Source: CAIOSQ01 sp964434345 (GTDB taxonomy: Bacteria; Pseudomonadota; Alphaproteobacteria; CACIAM-22H2). Taken from it: a DNA stretch of 30,015 bases. Below are positions 23,753-30,015 of this stretch, one piece after another. A model generated the notes under the pieces. The model worked only from the letters and a program-made list of their open reading frames with translations, did no database searches and was not told the DNA's origin. Positions within the stretch are counted from its first letter, which is position 1. Each line of letters opens with the position of its first letter. Location of the stretch: the NCBI GenBank assembly GCA_964434345.1, contig CAYSUY010000029.1, positions 1 to 30,015 of the forward strand, in the 5' to 3' direction. The position numbers and the translations under genes were made by a program.

Positions 23753-24004
23753 TCAGCCTCCCGTCACCGGCGGGAACAGCGCGACCTCGTCGCCATCGGC
23801 CACCGGATGGTCGAATTTGACATAGGTCTGGTTCACGGCCACCCGGATCGCGGCGTCGTCGGCAAGCGCCGCCGCATGTCCGGGCGAGCGCGCCCGCAGC
23901 CAGTCGACAAGGCCGCGCACGTCACGGATCTCGGCGGGGAGGGTCACCACCTCCTCCGCCGCGCCGACACGGGTGCGGAACCACGCGAACCACAGGATCC
24001 TCAT
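23753..24004 (-). CDS. moaD: Molybdopterin synthase sulfur carrier subunit MoaD
   Basis: An 83-residue ubiquitin-like sulfur carrier ending in Gly-Gly (PPVTGG), the C-terminus that is adenylated and thiocarboxylated before delivering sulfur to MoaE. The start MRILWFAWFRTRVGAAEEVV fits the beta-grasp family. The frame is open further upstream into moeA, but the ATG at 24002-24004, one base after the moeA stop, gives the expected size. The MoeB-type activating enzyme and moaA, moaC are not in this window. Confidence 0.92.
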   Translation of the reverse strand: MRILWFAWFRTRVGAAEEVVTLPAEIRDVRGLVDWLRARSPGHAAALADDAAIRVAVNQTYVKFDHPVADGDEVALFPPVTGG

Positions 24005-24005
24005 G

Positions 24006-25265
24006 TCATGCCGCCAATTCGCTGAAGGGAAGGAAGTCGACGAACGCCCCGGCTTCGATGTCGGTCGTCTCCTCGGCGAGTTCAAGCAGACCGTCGCTCT
24101 CCACCAGCGAGGTCAGGATCCCGGCGCCGTCGCGCGGAAAGCGATGCGCGACCGGCTGGCCGTCCGGACCGGTCTCGAGACGCGCCCGCAGCCACTCGCG
24201 ACGACCGTGCTTCTTGCGCAGGGGCTGGGCGCTGCGCACCTTGAAACCCAGCGGCGGGCGCGGCGTCGCGCCCGCAAGGCCGAGCAGCAGGGGCCGCGCG
24301 AAGCGCATGCAGGTGACCATCATCGCGACCGGGTTGCCGGGCAGCCCGACAAAGGCCTTGCCGCCGACGCTGCCAAGCGCCACGGGGCGTCCGGGGCGGA
24401 TCGCGAGCCGCCAGAAATGCAGCGTGCCGATGCCATCGAGCGCGGCGCGCAGGTGATCCTCCTCGCCCGTGGACATGCCGCCGGAGGTCACGACCGCATC
24501 GGCCACCGCGACCGCCTCCAGCAGGGCCGCGCGCACCGCCTCGCGGCGGTCCGCGACGATGCCGAGATCGATGACCTCGCAGCCGAACTGCTCCAGCAGC
24601 GCGACGAGCGCGAAGCGATTGGCGTCGTAGACCTTGCCGGCGGGGGCAGGCAGGCCGGGTTCGACGAGTTCGTCGCCGGTCGACAGCACCGCGACGCGCA
24701 GGCGGCGCCGGACCGCGAGTTCGGTGCGCCCGATCGAGGCGGCCAGGCCGATGTCCTGGGCCCGCAGACGCTGGCCGGCGCGCAGGATGACCGCGCCCGC
24801 CGCGATGTCCTCGCCGCGGCGGCGGCGATTCGCGCCCCGCTTGATTCCGGACGGCAGGACGACCGCGCCGTCGCCGGCCGCGCGCGCATCTTCCTGCATG
24901 AAGACCGTGTCGACGCCCGCGGGCATCGGTGCACCGGTGAAGATACGCACGGCCGTTCCCGGTTCCACCGTGCCGTCGAGCGCGTGACCGGCCGCGATCC
25001 GCGCGGTGACGCGCAGCCGCGTGTCGCGCCCTTCCGCAAGATCGGCGAAGGCGACGGCGTAGCCGTCGACGGCGGCGTTGTCGTGCGGCGGCACGTCGCG
25101 CGGCGCGACCACGTCCTCGGCGAGGATGCGGCCCCGGCAGCCACGCAGCCCGGTCCGCTCCATCCCGGCGACGCAGACGATCCGCCCGGCGAGGATGGAC
25201 AGCGCCTCGTCGGCGCGCATCAACTCGCCGCCGAACGCGAAGCAATCGTCGGAGAGCTGGGCCAT
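24006..25265 (-). CDS. moeA: Molybdopterin molybdenumtransferase MoeA
   Basis: A 419-residue MoeA, which inserts molybdate into adenylylated molybdopterin to complete Moco. Characteristic segments are PPHDNAAVDGYAVAFAD, GAPMPAGVDTVFMQED, the molybdopterin-binding-like VAVLSTGDELVEPG, VVTSGGMSTGEEDH and FVGLPGNPVAMMV. The ATG at 25263-25265 (MAQLSDDCF) is preferred over an upstream start near 25310, which would overlap mobB and add a basic non-family stretch. It begins 14 bases after mobB and ends one base before moaD. Intact length for the family. Confidence 0.94.
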   Translation of the reverse strand: MAQLSDDCFAFGGELMRADEALSILAGRIVCVAGMERTGLRGCRGRILAEDVVAPRDVPPHDNAAVDGYAVAFADLAEGRDTRLRVTARIAAGHALDGTVEPGTAVRIFTGAPMPAGVDTVFMQEDARAAGDGAVVLPSGIKRGANRRRRGEDIAAGAVILRAGQRLRAQDIGLAASIGRTELAVRRRLRVAVLSTGDELVEPGLPAPAGKVYDANRFALVALLEQFGCEVIDLGIVADRREAVRAALLEAVAVADAVVTSGGMSTGEEDHLRAALDGIGTLHFWRLAIRPGRPVALGSVGGKAFVGLPGNPVAMMVTCMRFARPLLLGLAGATPRPPLGFKVRSAQPLRKKHGRREWLRARLETGPDGQPVAHRFPRDGAGILTSLVESDGLLELAEETTDIEAGAFVDFLPFSELAA

Positions 25266-25279
25266 GACGCCCCGCCCCG

Positions 25280-25792
25280 TCAGCCGCGCGCCGCCGGCCC
25301 GAGATCGCAATGCGCGATCACGAACGCGGCGATGGCCGGGACGTCGTCGATGGGCAGGACCGGCACGCCCAGGCCCGCAAGCTGCACGTCGGAGGCCACG
25401 GCGACGACCCGCTCGTCGGACGGCGCCAGCAGCGGCTTGCCCACCGACGGCCGGTGCACCTCGAGCTTGTCGTGCGCATGATGCTTGAAGCCCTCGACGA
25501 GCAGCAGGTCGACCGGCGACATGCGCGCCACCAGATCTTCGAGCGTCGGCTCCGGTGCGCCGCGCAGCTCGTGCATGAGCGCGAAGCGGCGGCCGGAGGA
25601 CACCATGACCTCGCGCGCGCCGGCCATGCGGTGGGCGTGGGAATCCTTGCCCGGCTGGTCGATGTCGAAGCCGTGATGCGCGTGCTTGATCGTCGAGACC
25701 GAGATGCCGCGGGCGACGAATTCGGGGATCAGCCGGATCAGCAATGTGGTCTTGCCGCTGCCGCTCCAGCCGGCGAGGCCGAACACCTTCAT
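25280..25792 (-). CDS. mobB: Molybdopterin-guanine dinucleotide biosynthesis adapter protein MobB
   Basis: A 170-residue GTP-binding MobB. It assists MobA in forming the guanine dinucleotide form of Moco. The P-loop GWSGSGKT (8-15), TIKHAHHGFDIDQPGKDSHAHRMAGA and VDLLLVEGFKHHAHDKLEVHR are hallmark MobB segments. It starts inside the pgsA stop codon (ATGA). MobA itself is not seen here. Its presence suggests that bis-MGD enzymes of the DMSO-reductase family are used by this organism. Confidence 0.93.
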   Translation of the reverse strand: MKVFGLAGWSGSGKTTLLIRLIPEFVARGISVSTIKHAHHGFDIDQPGKDSHAHRMAGAREVMVSSGRRFALMHELRGAPEPTLEDLVARMSPVDLLLVEGFKHHAHDKLEVHRPSVGKPLLAPSDERVVAVASDVQLAGLGVPVLPIDDVPAIAAFVIAHCDLGPAARG

Positions 25793-26427
25793 GTCGTGGT
25801 CGGCCGGCGCGCGGCGGTCGGCTCGGGCGGCGGCGCCTCGGCGGCGGTCGGCGTCTCGTCGATATGGCGCAGCCCCTCGGCGAGATAATCGTAGCCGGTG
25901 ATCAAGGTGAGGACGGCGGCGATCCAGAGCAGCACCTCGCCGATCAGGACCACCGGCAGCCACGCGGTCAGCGCCGCATCGCCCACGATCAGGAAGCCGA
26001 GCGCGGTCATCTGCATGCCGGTCTTCCACTTCGCCAGCCGGCTTACCGGCAGCTTGGCGCGCAGTTCGGCCAGGAATTCGCGCAGGCCCGACACCAGGAC
26101 CTCGCGGCACAGGATCACGAGCGCGGCCAGGACGTCGAACCCGGCCACGCGCTGGAACGCCACCAGCAGCAGGATGGTCGAGGCCACGAGCAGCTTGTCC
26201 GCGATCGGATCGAAGATCCGGCCGAGCTTCGATTGCTGCTTCCAGGCGCGCGCGAAATAGCCGTCGAGATAATCGGTGACCGCGGCGGCGGTATAGAGCG
26301 CGCAGGCAATGTAGCGCCAGCCCTCGCCCTCGGCGTGGAACAACGCGACCAGCAGCGGGATCGCCCCGATGCGCGCGAAGGTGAGGACCATGGGCAGCGA
26401 GCCGAACATGACGATCGACGGGACCAT
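25789..26427 (-). CDS. pgsA: CDP-diacylglycerol--glycerol-3-phosphate 3-phosphatidyltransferase
   Basis: A 212-residue inner-membrane CDP-alcohol phosphotransferase that makes phosphatidylglycerol phosphate, the committed step to phosphatidylglycerol and cardiolipin. The complete signature D-x2-D-G-x2-A-R-x8-G-x3-D-x3-D is present in DYLDGYFARAW...GRIFDPIADK. Several membrane helices follow. A 25-residue Pro/Thr/Ala tail after the last helix is unusual. The ATG at 26425 (MVPSIVMFGS) is used; a start at 26409 (MFGSLP) is a credible alternative. It lies 27 bases after uvrC, a conserved neighbour in proteobacteria, and overlaps mobB by four bases. It provides the lipid donor used by Lgt. Confidence 0.94.
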   Translation of the reverse strand: MVPSIVMFGSLPMVLTFARIGAIPLLVALFHAEGEGWRYIACALYTAAAVTDYLDGYFARAWKQQSKLGRIFDPIADKLLVASTILLLVAFQRVAGFDVLAALVILCREVLVSGLREFLAELRAKLPVSRLAKWKTGMQMTALGFLIVGDAALTAWLPVVLIGEVLLWIAAVLTLITGYDYLAEGLRHIDETPTAAEAPPPEPTAARRPTTT

Positions 26428-26454
26428 CCCGGAGTGAAGAACAGGCCGCGTACT

Positions 26455-28380
26455 CTAGCCGCCGCCGTTGAAGTGATCATAGATCTTTCGCGCCGTCGCC
26501 TTGTCCACCCCGGCGACGCCCTCGAGATCGGAGAGTCCGGCCCGCGCCACCGCGCGCGCGGACCCGAAATGGAGCAGCAGGGCGCGCTTGCGCTTCGGCC
26601 CGATGCCCGGGATCTCGTCCAGCGCCGACCCCTGGATCAACGCCGAACGCCGCGCGCGATGCGTCCCGATGGCGAAGCGGTGGGCCTCGTCGCGCAGACG
26701 CTGCAGAAAGAACAGGACCGGATCGCCAGGCGGCATCTGGAACGGCGCGCGGCCGCGCAGGAAGAAACGCTCCCGGCCGGCATCGCGGTCCGGCCCCTTC
26801 GCGACCCCCACGAGCACGATGTCGTCGATCCCGAGTTCGGCCAGCGCGGCGGCGGCGGCCTCGAGTTGCCCGACCCCGCCATCGATGAGCACCAGATCCG
26901 GCCAGTTCCCGCTCTCGCGGTCGGGGTCCTCCTTGAGGGCGCGTGCGAAGCGCCGGCCCAGCACCTCGCGCATCATGCCGTAATCGTCGCCCGGGACGAT
27001 GCCGTCGGGCGCGTCCGGTCCGCGCAGGCCGCGGATGTTGAACTTGCGATAGTCGGATTTCCGGAACCCCTCGGGCCCCGCGACGATCATCGCGCCGACC
27101 GCCTCGCGGCCCATGATATGGCTGTTGTCGTAGACCTCGATGCGGCGCGGCGGCGCCGGCAGGTCGAACGCCCGCGCGACGCCGTCCAGCAACTCGCCCT
27201 GGCGCGCGTCGTCGACCTTGCGGCGCATCAGCGCCTCGCGCGCGTTGGCGAGGGCGTGCTCGACGGCCTTGCGCTTCTCGCCGCGCTCGGGCACCGCCAG
27301 TTCGACGCGATGTCCCGCCCGGCCGGCGAGCGCCTCGGCCAGCAACGCGTGCTCCGGCACGTCGTGCGACAGCAGCACCAGCGGCGGGGGCGGCTTGTCG
27401 TCGTAGAACTGGCCCAGGAAGGGGCCGAGGATCTCGCCGGCCTCGAGGCCGCGATCATGGCGGGGAAAATAGGGACGGTTCCCGCAATTGCGCCCGCCGC
27501 GAAAGAAGAACACCTGGATCGATGCCACGCCGCCCTCGAGATGGAGGGCGATCACGTCGGCGTCGCCCAGCGCCTCGAGGTTGATGTCCTGCCGGCTCTG
27601 GATCTGGGTGAGCGCGCGGATGCGGTCGCGGTAGAGGGCCGCGGTCTCGAAATCGAGCGCGGCGGAGGCGGTCTGCATCGCCGCCACGAACCCCGCCTGG
27701 GCCTCGCGCGACTTGCCGCCCAGGAAGGCGCGGGCATCGGCGACCGCGCGCGCATACTCCGCCTCCGTGATCCGCCCGACGCAGGGCGCCGAACACCGCT
27801 TGATCTGGAACAGAAGGCAGGGGCGCGTGCGGTTGGCGAAGACGGCGTCCGAGCAGGACCGCAGCAGGAAGGCGCGCTGCAGCGCCGTCAGGGTCTGGTT
27901 GACCGCCCCGGCCGAGGCGAAAGGGCCGAAATAGGCCCCCTTGCGCTCGCGCGCCCCGCGATGCTTGGCAAGCTGCGGGAAGGGATGGTCGTCCAGAAGC
28001 GCGATGTGCGGGAAGGATTTGTCGTCGCGGAGCAGGACGTTGAACCGCGGCATGAGCCGCTTGATCAGGTTGCTCTCGAGCAGCAGCGCCTCGACCTCCG
28101 TATGCGTGACGACGATCTCGAGGCGGCGCGTCTCGGCGACCATGCGCTGCAGCCGGATGGGAAGCCGGGCCCATTGCAGATACTGGGCGACGCGCCGCTT
28201 CAGGCTGCGCGCCTTGCCGACATAGAGGGCCTCGCCCGCATCGTCGAGCATCCGGTAGACGCCGGGTCCGATCGGCATGTCGGCCAGCGCCGCGCGCAGC
28301 ACGGTCGCACCGGTCCGGAAGCTCGGCGGGCTCCCTTCTTCATCCGGAATCTGAGGGTCGAGGTCTGACTCCATGCTCAT
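26455..28380 (-). CDS. uvrC: UvrABC system protein C, nucleotide excision repair endonuclease
   Basis: A 641-residue UvrC that makes both incisions around bulky DNA lesions after UvrA/UvrB loading. The N-terminal GIY-YIG nuclease is clear (GPGVYRMLDDAGEALYVGKARSLKRRV, from residue 38). Four cysteines (Cys176, 188, 196, 200) match the iron-sulfur cluster ligands of UvrC. The UVR domain is near residues 225-260. The C-terminal RNase H-like nuclease includes EVYDNSHIMGREAVGAMIV and LVLIDGGVGQLEAA, and a helix-hairpin-helix pair ends the protein (IPGIGPKRKRALLLHFGS). The ATG at 28378-28380 gives about 35 residues before the nuclease. Upstream bases hold a LexA-like motif. It heads the run through pgsA and the Moco genes to the two-component pair. 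Confidence 0.95.
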   Translation of the reverse strand: MSMESDLDPQIPDEEGSPPSFRTGATVLRAALADMPIGPGVYRMLDDAGEALYVGKARSLKRRVAQYLQWARLPIRLQRMVAETRRLEIVVTHTEVEALLLESNLIKRLMPRFNVLLRDDKSFPHIALLDDHPFPQLAKHRGARERKGAYFGPFASAGAVNQTLTALQRAFLLRSCSDAVFANRTRPCLLFQIKRCSAPCVGRITEAEYARAVADARAFLGGKSREAQAGFVAAMQTASAALDFETAALYRDRIRALTQIQSRQDINLEALGDADVIALHLEGGVASIQVFFFRGGRNCGNRPYFPRHDRGLEAGEILGPFLGQFYDDKPPPPLVLLSHDVPEHALLAEALAGRAGHRVELAVPERGEKRKAVEHALANAREALMRRKVDDARQGELLDGVARAFDLPAPPRRIEVYDNSHIMGREAVGAMIVAGPEGFRKSDYRKFNIRGLRGPDAPDGIVPGDDYGMMREVLGRRFARALKEDPDRESGNWPDLVLIDGGVGQLEAAAAALAELGIDDIVLVGVAKGPDRDAGRERFFLRGRAPFQMPPGDPVLFFLQRLRDEAHRFAIGTHRARRSALIQGSALDEIPGIGPKRKRALLLHFGSARAVARAGLSDLEGVAGVDKATARKIYDHFNGGG

Positions 28381-28403
28381 GCTGAAAGGATCCGGAAGGG
28401 TTC

Positions 28404-28418
28404 GAATGGCTCCAGAAC
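28404..28418 (-). promoter_or_regulatory. LexA-like motif upstream of uvrC
   Basis: On the minus strand GTTC-N7-ATTC differs by one base from the alphaproteobacterial SOS box GTTC-N7-GTTC. It lies about 23-38 bases before the uvrC ATG, a sensible place for repression of a repair gene. One mismatch in eight fixed bases could be chance. Confidence 0.3.
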
Positions 28419-28430
28419 CGGACCGCGCGG

Positions 28431-28453
28431 CTATCCACCGATTCTGTGGATAA
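28431..28453. promoter_or_regulatory. DnaA-box pair in inverted orientation
   Basis: TGTGGATAA at 28445-28453 is the exact complement of the consensus DnaA box TTATCCACA. CTATCCACC at 28431-28439 has one mismatch to TTATCCAC and points the other way, giving an inverted pair separated by five bases. This may be a DnaA-regulated site of the uvrC promoter region. Confidence 0.4.
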
Positions 28454-28531
28454 GTCTGTTGGCCGTTTGCTCCGCGAGGGACCCAGTCCCTGATTCCGTA
28501 GGGCTTTCACCCGAGTTGCCCAGTAAATAGG

Positions 28532-28565
28532 CAGTTTCGTAAGTCATTGATTTACAATGAAACTG
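28532..28565. repeat. Bulged hairpin in the uvrC-folB gap
   Basis: Inner arms TCATTG and CAATGA enclose an ATTTA loop; outer arms CAGTT and AACTG extend it, with an unpaired stretch on one side. The role is unknown; it could be an RNA structure in the uvrC leader. Confidence 0.35.
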
Positions 28566-28676
28566 GTCGAGACGCCTTTAAAACCAATGTCAAGAAATAC
28601 ATTTCTGCGCAAAATCCTGGGGTTATGTCGCCGCCACCCGGCCGGGTGTGGGCAGTTTGCGCGGCAAGCCCCGGAG

Positions 28677-29090
28677 TCAACGCGTCCTTTCGATCTCCAC
28701 ACCCACCGATTCCGCATCGGGATAGACGTCGAGCTTCTCGACCCGCACGCGGATGCTGCGGATGCGCGGATCGCCCAGCGCCGCCTGCGCGATGCGCTCG
28801 GCGAGGGTCTCGATGAGCTGGACATGCTCGCCCGCGGCAAGCGCGCGCACCGCGCGGGTGATGCGGTCATAGCAGACGACGGCATCGAGCTGGTCCGGCC
28901 CCGGCGTCTGCGGCTCGGCGACACCGAGATCGAGATTCACCCGGACGCGCTGGGTGCGGCCCTTCTCGTGGGTCCAGACGCCGACCGAGGCGGGCACCAC
29001 GAGGTCGCGCACGAAGACATGGCGGATGCCCGCCGCGGCGCTGGCCAGGACGGGATGCGGCGGGAAGGCGGCGGCGGCGGAGCGGTTCAT
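28677..29090 (-). CDS. folB: Dihydroneopterin aldolase
   Basis: A 137-residue FolB, which splits 7,8-dihydroneopterin into 6-hydroxymethyl-dihydropterin and glycolaldehyde in folate synthesis. Typical elements are RHVFVRDLVVPASVGVWTHEKGRTQRVRVNLDL, the CYDRI segment, the pterin-binding Glu in ETLAERIAQ and the catalytic Lys119 in VRVEKLDV. The first 20 residues are an Ala/Pro-rich extension. It follows the SDR gene by nine bases, so the two are probably co-transcribed and functionally related in pteridine metabolism. Confidence 0.92.
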   Translation of the reverse strand: MNRSAAAAFPPHPVLASAAAGIRHVFVRDLVVPASVGVWTHEKGRTQRVRVNLDLGVAEPQTPGPDQLDAVVCYDRITRAVRALAAGEHVQLIETLAERIAQAALGDPRIRSIRVRVEKLDVYPDAESVGVEIERTR

Positions 29091-29099
29091 GCGGATGGC

Positions 29100-29870
29100 C
29101 TATTCCTCGGGCTCGGCGCCCGGCGGGCTCGGCGCCCAGTTGAGGTGCTGCCCGCCATCGAGCGCCAGCATCTGCCCGGTATAGGACCGCGCCGCGATCA
29201 GGAAGCGCAGCGCGGCGGCGAACTCCTCCAGCGCCGGGCCGCGGCCGAGCGGCACCTCGGCCGCCTGGCGGGCGAATTGTTCGGCGCTCTGTCGGATATT
29301 GGCGAGCGCCGGTCCGGGACCGATACCGCAGACCCGGATGCGCGGCGCGAGACCCAGCGCGAGCGTCTGGGTCAGCGTCCACAATCCGGCCTTGCTGAGG
29401 GTGTAGGACATGAAATGCGGGGTCAGGCTCCAGACGCGCTGGTCGAGCAGATTGACCACCAGCCCCTCGGCGGGCGCCGCGAGATGCTGCGCGAAGGCCT
29501 GCGCCAGGACGAAGGGCGCGCGCAGATTGGCCTCGATATGGCGGTCCCAGCTCGCGCGCGTCGCCCCCAGCGCGTCGTCGCGCTCGAACACCGAAGCGTT
29601 GTTCACCAGCACGCCGAGCGTCCCGAGCCGCTCCTGCGCCTCGGGCACCAGACGCGCCACCTCGTCCTCCCGACCGAGATCCGCGCGCAGCACGCAGGCG
29701 CGGCCGCCGCGCGCCACGATGCCGGCGGCCAGGTCCTCGGCCTCGTCGACCGAGGATTGGCAATGGATGGCGACGGCGAAGCCGTCGGCGGCGAGGGTCT
29801 CGACGAGGATACGCCCGATGCGACGGGCGCCGCCGGTGACGAGGGCTGCGCGGGGAATGGCTGGGTTCAT
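29100..29870 (-). CDS. SDR oxidoreductase, probably pteridine reductase-like (FolM/PTR1 type)
   Basis: A 256-residue short-chain dehydrogenase/reductase. The cofactor motif TGGARRIG (12-19) follows TGxxxRxG, the variant that marks pteridine reductases rather than the usual TGxxxGxG. NNAS (90-93) is present, and the active site has Tyr156 and Lys160 in SYTLSK. An Asp at position 143 (NLLDQ) replaces the usual catalytic Ser, as in pteridine reductase PTR1. Together with folB immediately downstream this suggests reduction of dihydropterin or dihydrofolate, as for FolM. The ATG at 29868-29870 gives the normal start. Exact substrate not determined. Confidence 0.82.
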   Translation of the reverse strand: MNPAIPRAALVTGGARRIGRILVETLAADGFAVAIHCQSSVDEAEDLAAGIVARGGRACVLRADLGREDEVARLVPEAQERLGTLGVLVNNASVFERDDALGATRASWDRHIEANLRAPFVLAQAFAQHLAAPAEGLVVNLLDQRVWSLTPHFMSYTLSKAGLWTLTQTLALGLAPRIRVCGIGPGPALANIRQSAEQFARQAAEVPLGRGPALEEFAAALRFLIAARSYTGQMLALDGGQHLNWAPSPPGAEPEE

Positions 29871-29911
29871 GCGACGCGCACCATGGTTCGCCGGCGCGCG
29901 GCGATCAAGGA

Positions 29912-30015
29912 TCAACCGCGCAGGGCGAGCATCTCCGCGAAAAGCGCCTCCTGGCCGCGCGTCGTCGCGTCCCAGGAAAACGCCTCGGCATGGCGCCGCG
30001 TCGCCGCGCGCGGCG
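29912..30015 (-). CDS. C-terminal end of a probable glycosyltransferase (partial)
   Basis: The last 34 codons or so of a gene that enters from the right edge. The ending ARRHAEAFSWDATTRGQEALFAEMLALRG has the shape of group 4 glycosyltransferase C-termini (a helix with FSWD followed by a terminal amphipathic helix). The stop codon is 41 bases before the SDR start. The catalytic part is outside the window, so the family call is tentative. Confidence 0.5.
   Translation of the reverse strand, partial: PRAATRRHAEAFSWDATTRGQEALFAEMLALRG

Larger units (their letters stand above)
28381..28676. other. Comparatively AT-rich gap between uvrC and folB
   Basis: About 300 bases without a convincing gene, notably lower in GC than everything around it. 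It includes a LexA-like motif (28404-28418), a DnaA-box pair (28431-28453), a small inverted repeat AGGGAC-N3-GTCCCT (28477-28491), a bulged hairpin (28532-28565) and a 14-base perfect palindrome CACCCGGCCGGGTG (28635-28648) downstream of folB. I could not find a well-matched promoter for uvrC although one must lie here or upstream. A short plus-strand open frame (from 28547) does not look like a protein. Confidence 0.5.

Noticed and set aside
25266..25310. Longer N-terminus for MoeA
   Set aside because: Would overlap mobB and add a basic Gly/Arg stretch not expected in the family; the ATG at 25263-25265 fits better.
25744..28368. Open frame of 874 codons on the plus strand
   Set aside because: It lies antisense to uvrC, pgsA and mobB, which are certain. 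Long antisense frames are expected at this GC content, and the translation is an Arg/Ala/Asp-rich mix with no family resemblance.
28381..28676. Chromosomal replication origin
   Set aside because: Only two DnaA boxes, no clear unwinding element and none of the usual alphaproteobacterial origin neighbours.
28547..28816. Plus-strand open frame of 89 codons
   Set aside because: It begins in the AT-rich gap and runs antisense into folB; composition changes midway and there is no ribosome binding site.

Overview
This is a GC-rich window (very high third-position GC by eye) from a Gram-negative bacterium, most likely an alphaproteobacterium of Rhodospirillales type. The evidence is the combination of MidA (NDUFAF7-type), Lgt, heptose epimerase HldD, UbiK, an alphaproteobacterial-style YbjN protein, a phasin, CsaA and the uvrC-pgsA-moaD-moaE order. 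No rRNA, tRNA, CRISPR array or intact insertion sequence was seen. The genus is not determined.

Left edge (1-1690): a hipBA toxin-antitoxin locus on the minus strand. HipA is cut by the window edge. Its promoter region holds four phased copies of a GTCGTCG-N2-CGACGAC palindrome, probably the HipB operators. About 340 bases without a recognisable gene follow.

1688-10981, minus strand: a catabolic or transport cassette. Read in the direction of transcription it is LysR-type regulator, peptide-type ABC importer (binding protein, two permeases, two ATPases), a C45 / penicillin acyltransferase-like Ntn hydrolase, an AtuA-family (DUF1446) protein and its small DUF4387 partner. Most genes overlap by four bases. 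A canonical LysR box and a sigma70-like promoter lie between the regulator and the binding-protein gene. A maleate isomerase / Asp-Glu racemase-family gene sits directly upstream of lysR. The substrate is unknown; import of an amide- or peptide-like compound followed by hydrolysis and isomerisation is the working inference.

10992-17199, minus strand: an envelope and housekeeping run of hldD, lgt, midA and pgeF, then a short lipobox-bearing ORF, a lipoprotein of unknown function and a DUF1194 (von Willebrand A-like) protein. It runs without a clear break into the racemase and lysR genes.

17267-21221, plus strand: ubiK, ybjN-like, proC, ybaK-like, a TetR regulator, a phasin and csaA. The phasin suggests polyhydroxyalkanoate granules.

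21249-28380, minus strand: uvrC, pgsA, mobB, moeA, moaD, moaE and an OmpR/EnvZ-type two-component pair packed into one probable operon. The response-regulator gene starts inside the moaE stop codon, which ties a membrane sensor to molybdenum-cofactor biosynthesis.

28381-28676 is a relatively AT-rich gap with a perfect DnaA box facing a near-perfect one, a LexA-like motif and a hairpin. It is followed by folB, a pteridine-reductase-like SDR gene and the C-terminal tail of a probable group 4 glycosyltransferase at the right edge. These last three genes are also on the minus strand.
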